Program-made: the position numbers and the translations under genes
From: Lindgomyces ingoldianus
Lineage: Eukaryota; Ascomycota; Dothideomycetes; Pleosporales; Lindgomycetaceae
Assembly (NCBI RefSeq): GCF_010093535.1
Contig: NW_022985184.1
Span: 957,993 to 1,021,992 of the forward strand
Length of the DNA: 64,000 nucleotides
Reading direction: 5' to 3'
Part shown: piece after piece, positions 57,372-64,000 of the stretch
Position numbering within the stretch: position 1 is the stretch's first letter
How the letters are laid out: each line of letters starts with the position of its first letter
The notes under the pieces: model-generated
Databases searched by the model: none
What the model was told of the DNA's origin: nothing
Seen by the model: the letters and a program-made list of their open reading frames with translations, nothing else

Positions 57372-59192
57372 ATGGCAGACAGCGACGATGGATACCAGAG
57401 TCAGCGCGAATCGCACTACAACCAGCAGCGCTCATCCTTCCGCTCTGACAAATCGGTTCAGAGCCCGTCCCGGCCACAGAGCGCGCAGTTGACGGACTAT
57501 GCGCTGCCCGAGAACTACGCCAATCTGAACGAAGTCGCAGCCCCGCCGCCCGTTGAGAATCCCGTCGACTCGGCTATATACAGACACCAGAGCCTGGAGG
57601 ATGCAGGTGCTGCGGGTGTTGTGGGGGCAGGCGGGAAGAGGAAGAAGAGCGGCAAGGGCGGGCGGGCAACTGCGACTACGACTGCAACGGCGACGGCGAC
57701 GAGAGAGGACTACGCGATGCCGGATGCCTACGACAACCTAAACGAGGTCGCCAGCCCGTCGCCCATCGAAAACCCCTGCGAGCGCAGCTTCTACTCCCAC
57801 CACACCCTCGAGGAAGAGCGTGCACACTCACGGGGCTCGAGAGGAGAAAGGCGCGCCCAACAGCGCTCGCGGTCATCGCACCACCCCAGCCCATTGAGTC
57901 GTCGAGGCACCGATTTCAGTGTCACAGCGCTTCCGCCTATCCTCGACAATGCAGGTGGCCATCACCACCAGCCGAAAGAGTTAACATCCTCAGACGAGTA
58001 CATCGCATCGAAACCAACCCCCCGGCAACAGAGGGCCTCTCGATTCGCGACGCAATTGTACACCATCTCGTACCTCATCATCTTCTCAATCCTGGGTACC
58101 TTGGCTCGACTCGGCCTTCAATGGCTGACCTTCTACCCCGGCGCCCCCGTGCTTTTCTCAGAGCTCTGGGCCAATGTCACGGGCACTCTCTTCATGGGCT
58201 TCCTCTCTGAAGACAGGCAGCTGTTCCGCGACGAGTGGGGTAAGGCCGCGTCAAATTCGATCCCGAGCCTAGCAGACGACGAGGAGAAGGCCATAGACCT
58301 TGCAACAGCCAAAGCCTCTCACGCCAAGGTCAAAAAGACAATCCCACTCTACATTGGCCTTGCAACAGGCTTCTGCGGTTCCTTCACATCATTCTCATCC
58401 TTCATTCGCGACCTCTTCTTCGCTCTTTCAAACGACCTCCCTTCCCCAATCAACCACCCCTATCCTGCCGCAAACCCTATTAGCACAACCTCAACCATCC
58501 CTCGAAATGGCGGATACAGCTTCATGGCCGTATGCGCTGTCATCATCATCACCGTTGCGCTCTGCTATTCCGCCCTCAAAGTGGGCGCCCACCTCGCCAT
58601 CTACCTAGAGCCTCTGACTCCCAGACTCCCTTTTCCCCTTCTCCGGAAGATCATCGATCGCACCACAGTAGTCATAGCATTCGGCACCTGGCTAGGCGCA
58701 GTCCTCATGGCCATCTGGCCTCCAGACCGCCCCGGCGGCCCATCCAGTCACGGCTCTTGGGCTCGCGAAACCTGGCGTGGCCAAGCCGTTTCTGCTTGTG
58801 TCTTCGCGCCTGTGGGCTGTCTCCTGCGCTTCTACCTCTCTCTTCAACTCAACGGGCTTATATCTTCCTTCCCACTTGGCACCTTCTGTGTTAACATCTT
58901 CGGCACTGCAGTTCTTGGCATGGCCTTTGATCTTCAGCACGTGCGGCTAGACAGTACGGGTCTGGCCGGTGGTGGGCGAGTAGGATGCCAGGTTCTCCAG
59001 GGCATAATGGATGGCTTTTGCGGCGCGTTGACCACGGTTAGCACGTGGATTACTGAGCTAAATGGCTTGAGGCGGGGTCATAGTTACGTTTATGGAACCG
59101 TGAGTGTGGTGAGCGGTCTGGGCATCTTGGTCATAGTCATGGGTAGTGTAAGATGGACCGTTGGTTGGACGGTGGTGGCTTCTGTCTCGTAG
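57372..59192 (+). CDS. FEX1: Fluoride exporter FEX (tandem CrcB domains)
   Basis: A single exon of 606 residues from MADSDDGYQSQ. Eukaryotic FEX is a plasma-membrane fluoride channel made of two fused CrcB repeats. Repeat 1 has ISYLIIFSILGTLARLGLQW, NVTGTLFMGF and FCGSFTSFSSFIRD; repeat 2 has VGCLLRFYLSLQLNG, FCVNIFGTAVLGM and FCGALTTVSTWITEL. The paired Asn and Thr/Ser-Phe motifs line the pore. About 230 N-terminal residues are a disordered cytosolic region with a duplicated 37-residue motif and a Thr/Ala repeat. The ORF is open upstream, with another ATG at 57177; I prefer 57372 because the acidic start resembles relatives. Confidence 0.94.
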   Translation: MADSDDGYQSQRESHYNQQRSSFRSDKSVQSPSRPQSAQLTDYALPENYANLNEVAAPPPVENPVDSAIYRHQSLEDAGAAGVVGAGGKRKKSGKGGRATATTTATATATREDYAMPDAYDNLNEVASPSPIENPCERSFYSHHTLEEERAHSRGSRGERRAQQRSRSSHHPSPLSRRGTDFSVTALPPILDNAGGHHHQPKELTSSDEYIASKPTPRQQRASRFATQLYTISYLIIFSILGTLARLGLQWLTFYPGAPVLFSELWANVTGTLFMGFLSEDRQLFRDEWGKAASNSIPSLADDEEKAIDLATAKASHAKVKKTIPLYIGLATGFCGSFTSFSSFIRDLFFALSNDLPSPINHPYPAANPISTTSTIPRNGGYSFMAVCAVIIITVALCYSALKVGAHLAIYLEPLTPRLPFPLLRKIIDRTTVVIAFGTWLGAVLMAIWPPDRPGGPSSHGSWARETWRGQAVSACVFAPVGCLLRFYLSLQLNGLISSFPLGTFCVNIFGTAVLGMAFDLQHVRLDSTGLAGGGRVGCQVLQGIMDGFCGALTTVSTWITELNGLRRGHSYVYGTVSVVSGLGILVIVMGSVRWTVGWTVVASVS

Positions 59193-59915
59193 ACAAGATG
59201 TACCATGGTGTCAGGACATACGTGAGAGGAGGCTCTAGTTGTATAAGTATCGTTGCATTGGATTATGATATAATTGGCTTAGGTAATGCTTGAAAAGGGA
59301 TGCATCTGGCACGGAAAGGTGAGATAAGATTTCAGGTAGAATAATTGGTCCTGTCGCGGTGAGTCTAATGACGATACATGAGATACTGCCAATGAAAGGT
59401 TTATAATTTGTTTCTTTATTGTACTTTCCTCTCGGTTGTTTTGGCTCTTCGGCTTTTCTCTTTCGAACCCTCGTAGTACTCAAATAACCGCAACACCTCC
59501 AAGCACAGCTCGCCGACAAGGTCAGCATGTCTACCACTACTCCACACACACCATCCAGAAAGAGCATCTCCTAAAATGTGATCCCGATTGGCGGTGTTTG
59601 TTTGAGTGTTTATATACTCTCTATGTGGGGTCCACATTCTGCCGCAGAGTGTTCTTGAGAGATCCCGGTTCAATCAGACGGCTTGACCCTCGCATCGCGG
59701 CACTTAATAGAAATCATCAATGATGGCTCGGCGGCCTTGTGGCATGTGGAATGTGGGCGTGTTCTTGCAAAGAAGCAACCCACATATGAGTAGCGTTCAC
59801 GCCTCGCGTTAATCGCTGGGCCATCGCCATTCAAGGTCTTTGCATCCTATACTTGAACACTCACAGCCTTTCGCACCCAGTTTCTCCAGTCCGCATATAG
59901 AGCAGGAATTTCACA
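59193..59915. other. FEX 3' region and promoter of the DUF8021 gene
   Basis: 723 bases without a gene. The first 250 are A/T-rich tail sequence and the last 100 are the leader of the next gene. Minus-strand ORFs lack features. Confidence 0.5.
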
Positions 59916-60761
59916 ATGGGAATCCTAAACCTCAAGATTTGGGCACTATCCAGCTTCCTAATTTCCGCCACAACTGCCCTCCCATTCGGCGCCTCCTCGT
60001 CCACATGTAACCAAACCACCCTCTCAGACGCTGCCGACATGTATATCGCCGCCCAAACAGCCGGAAACCCGGACTCACTCCAACCTATTCTCTCCAGTGG
60101 CTTTAGCTACCAAGAAAACAATAAAGTCCTCGACATTAAGAAAAGTGTGCTCACTAAACCCCTGAAAATTGAGCACCGCCGCACAATCTTTGACCTCGTC
60201 CTCTGCGCTACTTACACCGAGGTCATAGCTCCCGCGGCCGCGAATCCATATGTTATCGGCACGCAGATACGACATGCGGATGACGGGAAAGTTGTGTCAA
60301 TCGACAGCATCGCCACAACAACGAATTCCTGGCTTTTCAATGCCACCAAAACCCTTGAATACGTCAAAGCAGAAAAGTGGGACCCACTCCCCGAATCCCA
60401 GCGCTCTCCGCGCGCAGTCCTACAAGCCGCCGGCGACGCCTATCTCGATATGTGGAGCAACGCGACGGCCGACAAGGCTATCCCCTGGGGCACACCCTGC
60501 ACAAGACTGGAAGGGTCTGCGTATACGGGCAAGGGAAAAAGTGATGATAGTTGTAAACCGGGTATTCCAAGCAACCATAGTCAAGCGCCGAACACACATC
60601 GACGGTATGTTGTGGACGAGAGTATGGGCAGTGTGAGCATATTTTGTGTGTGGGAGCATATGATGATGGCGGCGGACAGTCATGAGTTTAGACTAGAGGG
60701 AGGGAAACTGAGGTATGTACATACAATGACAGAGTGTGGGGGTAAGGTATGTAAGCTCTAG
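59916..60761 (+). CDS. Secreted DUF8021 protein
   Basis: A single exon of 281 residues. Residues 1-21 are a signal peptide (MGILNLKIWALSSFLISA then TALPFG). A compact domain follows with paired cysteines and several N-glycosylation sites (CNQTT, FNAT, SNAT, SNHS). Conserved stretches are SDAADMYIAAQTAG, SYQENNKVLDIKKSVL, YVIGTQIRHADDGKV, AAGDAYLDMW, VPWGTPC-like IPWGTPCTRLEGSAY and RRYVVDESMGSVSIFC. These mark the fungal DUF8021 family, probably SnoaL-like in fold, of unknown biochemical role. Secretion is inferred from the signal peptide. Confidence 0.85.
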   Translation: MGILNLKIWALSSFLISATTALPFGASSSTCNQTTLSDAADMYIAAQTAGNPDSLQPILSSGFSYQENNKVLDIKKSVLTKPLKIEHRRTIFDLVLCATYTEVIAPAAANPYVIGTQIRHADDGKVVSIDSIATTTNSWLFNATKTLEYVKAEKWDPLPESQRSPRAVLQAAGDAYLDMWSNATADKAIPWGTPCTRLEGSAYTGKGKSDDSCKPGIPSNHSQAPNTHRRYVVDESMGSVSIFCVWEHMMMAADSHEFRLEGGKLRYVHTMTECGGKVCKL

Positions 60762-62522
60762 ATGAACAAATTGGGTAGTGAAGGCGAAGTAAGGAAAGTG
60801 CTAGGGAGATGTGACAAGAGTTCGCGAGATATAAGTAATTCCTTCAAGGAAAGCCTAGTGGAAATAGGCGAGGTGTAAAGGGTAGTGGTAGCCACAATAT
60901 CGCAAATATACTGTATAGAGAATACCTTTAGGGCGCGACGCAACTGTCTTGAAACCCACTACTACAATGTATATTTCCTAGCAAAGATGAGCGGTGCAGA
61001 AAACCGACAAGCACATGTAGCCAGGGTCTATAAGCATCAACGCACGCACTTATAATAGTTCAGCTTAGAGTATCTATAAAGTGTACAAACAACCACAAAG
61101 TTATACATATACTCTGTAGAGAGAGGCTCTAGGTTTCATTACAGATATATTAAAGGACACTGCTGCGCATGCTATGCTTTTTGCAAAGAAAGCCAATGGA
61201 GGAGAAGTAATGCAGTGCCTTAATATGAACCAATAACAACCGGCCAGTCGACCAGCATGTCAGGAGCTTAATCTAAAGGGACGAGTTTCACAAACTGACC
61301 CATCTCGATAGTCTCCATAGTCAAATTTTGGATCCCCTCCCACATCATGTCAGATAAGACATTCATCTCGACGCCGGTTTCCTCGTGTCTCTGCTCCACT
61401 GAAAATAATCGGAACCCTTCCTCAATCCTCTGGTCCTTGTCCTGCTCTAACACCGGCTCAGGGATGTCTGAGCTCAGCAACATGTACCACAAAGGCTAGG
61501 GCTGCCACATCTATTCGCAAACATATTCGATTCCCTCTTGCTCGCTGGCCTTTGTTCTCCCCTCCCTTGTCGTGACGACCGGATCTATGGCACTGCCAGA
61601 ATCTAAGAAACGCAGTATATTTGCACGTCGTTGCGATTGGAACGGCGGTGCTATTTAGAATTCTCATCGAACAGGGCTGTTATGAGTTACAGCCAGAGAC
61701 CACATAATCCTATTTGTGCCTTAATTCGCCAGCGCTGAGATATCAACTTTAAGTTAACTCTCCCGGTTCAGGGGTCGTTGTTCAGATAACACAATCTTTA
61801 TTGCACCTTTTCTAGTGGCGCTTAGTAATATTGCTATTTAGTAACCGATTGGGGGCTGTTATGGAGGGGTTTGATGTAGATACGACGTATACACGTCGAG
61901 GGCTGGAGGTGTCTCGAGAAGAAATGTTTGAGAGATAGCTGTATAGCTGTGGTTAGGTGCGAGGACTTCGAGGACTTTAAGTCCTTGTTGGGAGAGAGGA
62001 AAGCGAGCGCCAGAATCCTCGGGCACTTGCGCTAATATTGGGTGAACTGACATGTAGGGGGCCATATTACCCATGTCTTTATTGAAGTGTAGCTGTTGAA
62101 TTGTGAAACTATGAGATGGGACGAAGAAGTTGAGTGAGAGAAATGGCAGTATGCGTCGAAATTTGTCGGTAGTTTCATGAAAAGGTGGCATATAGTGAAA
62201 TGTTCGAGGAGGCGTTGTGGCGGTGAGCCTGTTGAACTGTGTCGAAGCCGTTGTGAAGAGATGGGATGAAGTAAATAAATTGAGCGGAATAAGAAAATTG
62301 CACAGGAGATGTGGCCAAAACAACGGAAAATGGACGAAACTATTGTTGGTTGATAGAAGTGCAGGGCAAGAGTCACATATGATTAAGATTATCGTGGTGA
62401 TTGAGTCCTGCGGGTGTTCTCAAGGTTCACTAGCCTAGCATCCGTGATACCGTGACAGGACCAAGAAGGAAATCTGGAGACTGCAAAAAATCCTTACAAG
62501 TAGCTCCTGATTCAGATTCTTC
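60762..62522. other. A/T-rich gene-poor region with a decayed fragment
   Basis: 1.8 kb right of the DUF8021 gene. Apart from the fragment at 61268-61614 (separate entry) no gene is seen. A/T-rich, with several short minus-strand ORFs. Confidence 0.5.
61268..61614 (-). pseudogene. Decayed coding fragment, family unknown
   Basis: The minus strand has a coding-like frame from RFLDSGSAIDPVVTT through two in-frame stops (around 61510-61495) to LLSSDIPEPVLEQDKDQR, EQRHEETGVEMNVLSDMMW and IEMGQFVKLVPLD, ending in a stop at 61268. Composition and codon flow suggest an eroded gene end rather than random sequence. I cannot name the family. The 71-residue piece from the internal ATG could in principle be expressed. 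Confidence 0.35.
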
Positions 62523-64000
62523 TCAAATTCTTCTGTCCGAAGAACAAACCTTGACCCTTACTCCCTTGCTGTCTGCTGGGGCAAACGGCGAGAAGAAGTC
62601 GTGTTCAGTACTTACATCCCTCTCCGTGGTATCGAACAATTCGAGGTGGTACTTCCAGAACAAATTACCTGCCACGAGGAGAATCTCTTGCTTCGCGAGG
62701 TCGAGCCCAACGCATTGTCTCACACCCTTTCCGAACGGTACAAATCCTCTCTCCATCTGTGCAAGCTCTGCCGGGCTCGCGTCTATCCACCGATCAGGAT
62801 TGAATGCTTTGGGTTCTGGGAATATGCTCTCATTGAAATGCATGTCGCGTATGGACATCGATACAACGGTGTTGGGCGGGAGCGTGTAAGTCTTACCAGA
62901 AGGTGCTGTGTAAATCATGGCTGCTGTAGGGTTCCGACGAGGCAAGCGTCCAACAACCGAAGAGCTTACTCGCAGCGCTTCTTTCATCGTGGCCTTTAAG
63001 TATGGCAGTGGTTCTAGAGTGCGAATCGTAAGTAGACCGTCCGGGGGAGTGCCGGAGTCCGCAGCAGCCATTTCGAGTTCTTTTTTCAACTTGTACTGAA
63101 TAGATGGATTGGCGATAACGTAATACGTTAGAACCGAAAGGGTGTTTCCGGTGGTCTCAGTCCCTGCTCCGATAATTGTCACACACTCCTCCCATATCCT
63201 GGTAAAGGATTTCTGCTCTGCGGGAAGCGTGGTAGATGTATAGATAGCGTTAAGTACTGTTGGAGTTTCTTTTGTCTGTTCTTTCTGTTCGACTACCGCC
63301 CGAGCTTGTGAGAGAAGATCCTGCGCTAGTGTAAGCTACATCGGCCACGGAGCCGCACTAAGTATAGACGGCATACTGACATTTTGATTATCAATGATAG
63401 CCAAGCTCTGTCCTTGTGGGTCGAGAAACGCGATAACTCCTCTCGGAATCGAAGTGATGAGTGGATATATGATGGGGATGTGTCGGTTCCAGTTAATGAT
63501 ACCAGCAGTGTCTCTAAGCACACGGTTGAAAACTGCTGCGAAATCAGAGCTGTCGAGGAAGTTTCGTGTTTTCGGAGCGGCATAATCCGTGATGATATCG
63601 GTAGCGAGGCATCGATAGGCATTCTGAATATCAATCGCCTTATCGTTGGCCATGTGCTGTTCAATTCGCGTGCACAGCTGTTTCACACGGGACAGAACTC
63701 GAGGTTCTAACTTCCCAACATGCGCTTTCGAGAAAAACTGAGCATAAGCTCCCCGCCGGATCCGATGAAGGTCTGGGGATACGGTTGCGACTGCGGCACC
63801 GTTTATCCCAAATCCGCCGTAATATATGGGGTCTTTCTCCATTCGGCTATTGGAATAAAGAATGTCCCAAAAAGCCGGGTCGTTAATATGGACCTCCCAT
63901 GGGTTGATGCGCACAATGGGTCCTACAGACGTCATGAGTGTTCATCAGACGCAAAGTTAAGAATCAGAAGCAACATGGTTTACCATATTTGCGATGCATC
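62523..64000 (-). CDS. Cytochrome P450, 5' end beyond the window
   Basis: Three exons, 64000-63984 (partial), 63922-63381 and 63335-62523, give at least 456 residues; the N-terminal membrane anchor lies beyond the window. Motifs in order: MHRKYGPIVRI, the helix C block LHRIRRGAYAQFFSK, helix I GAGTETTGNT, the ExxR pair in MKEALR, FNPDRWID, and the haem loop FVPFGKGVRQCVG with the cysteine ligand. This fits a fungal class II microsomal P450 of the secondary-metabolism kind. The 45-base intron (gtcagt...tgtag) has consensus ends, and the join DNQN|LTLAQDLL is in phase. No redox partner or backbone synthase is in view, and the substrate is unknown. Confidence 0.93.

Noticed and set aside
59235..59567. 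Minus-strand ORF of 110 residues after FEX
   Set aside because: It lies in A/T-rich tail DNA and has no domain or splice support.

Overview
This window is nuclear DNA from a filamentous ascomycete (Pezizomycotina, perhaps Dothideomycetes, although the class is an inference). The genes are split by short introns of about 45-150 bases with GTAAGT-like donors and CTAAC-like branch points. Their products are typical of moulds: Ste50, Chs7, CFEM-like and GPI-anchored wall proteins, DUF7580, DUF8021, a P450 and a fungal FEX fluoride exporter. I rebuilt the gene models by hand from reading frame, splice signals and family resemblance; no database search was possible.

Layout. 1-7.5 kb: a small membrane protein, CDC48/p97 and a SUS1/ENY2-like protein. 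7.5-10.5 kb: STE50, followed by a reading frame that can be spliced onto it in phase. 12.9-18.8 kb: a head-to-head pair, one gene for a DUF7580 protein and one for a large C2H2 protein with a WW-like and a degenerate trypsin-like module. This is the most unusual locus here. 19.4-25.3 kb: a Tim17/22-like membrane protein diverging from eIF4B (TIF3), then a disordered protein of unknown function. 25.3-30.5 kb: gene-poor, with a decayed glutaminase-A-like pseudogene and an intact methyltransferase. 30.5-40.1 kb: CHS7, dihydroxyacetone kinase, a secreted six-cysteine CFEM-like protein and a large DUF5923/DUF4449-type protein whose upstream region carries a 15-bp minisatellite. 41.5-49.8 kb: an F-box protein, a DCG1-type Asp/Glu racemase, TIM9 and a Sac7-type RhoGAP. 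52-59.2 kb: a GPI-anchored wall protein, DOT1, and a uracil phosphoribosyltransferase diverging from the FEX fluoride exporter. 59.9-64 kb: a secreted DUF8021 protein, a decayed coding fragment, and a cytochrome P450 cut by the window end.

Most genes are unrelated housekeeping neighbours. Several divergent pairs share short promoters (DUF7580/C2H2 143 bp, UPRT/FEX 316 bp, Tim17-like/eIF4B 330 bp). The window contains no recognisable rRNA, tRNA, CRISPR array or intact transposon. For discovery, the main points of interest are the DUF7580/C2H2-protease-like pair with its two inferred GC-AG introns, the possible STE50 C-terminal extension with heptapeptide repeats, and the duplicated motif at the N terminus of FEX.
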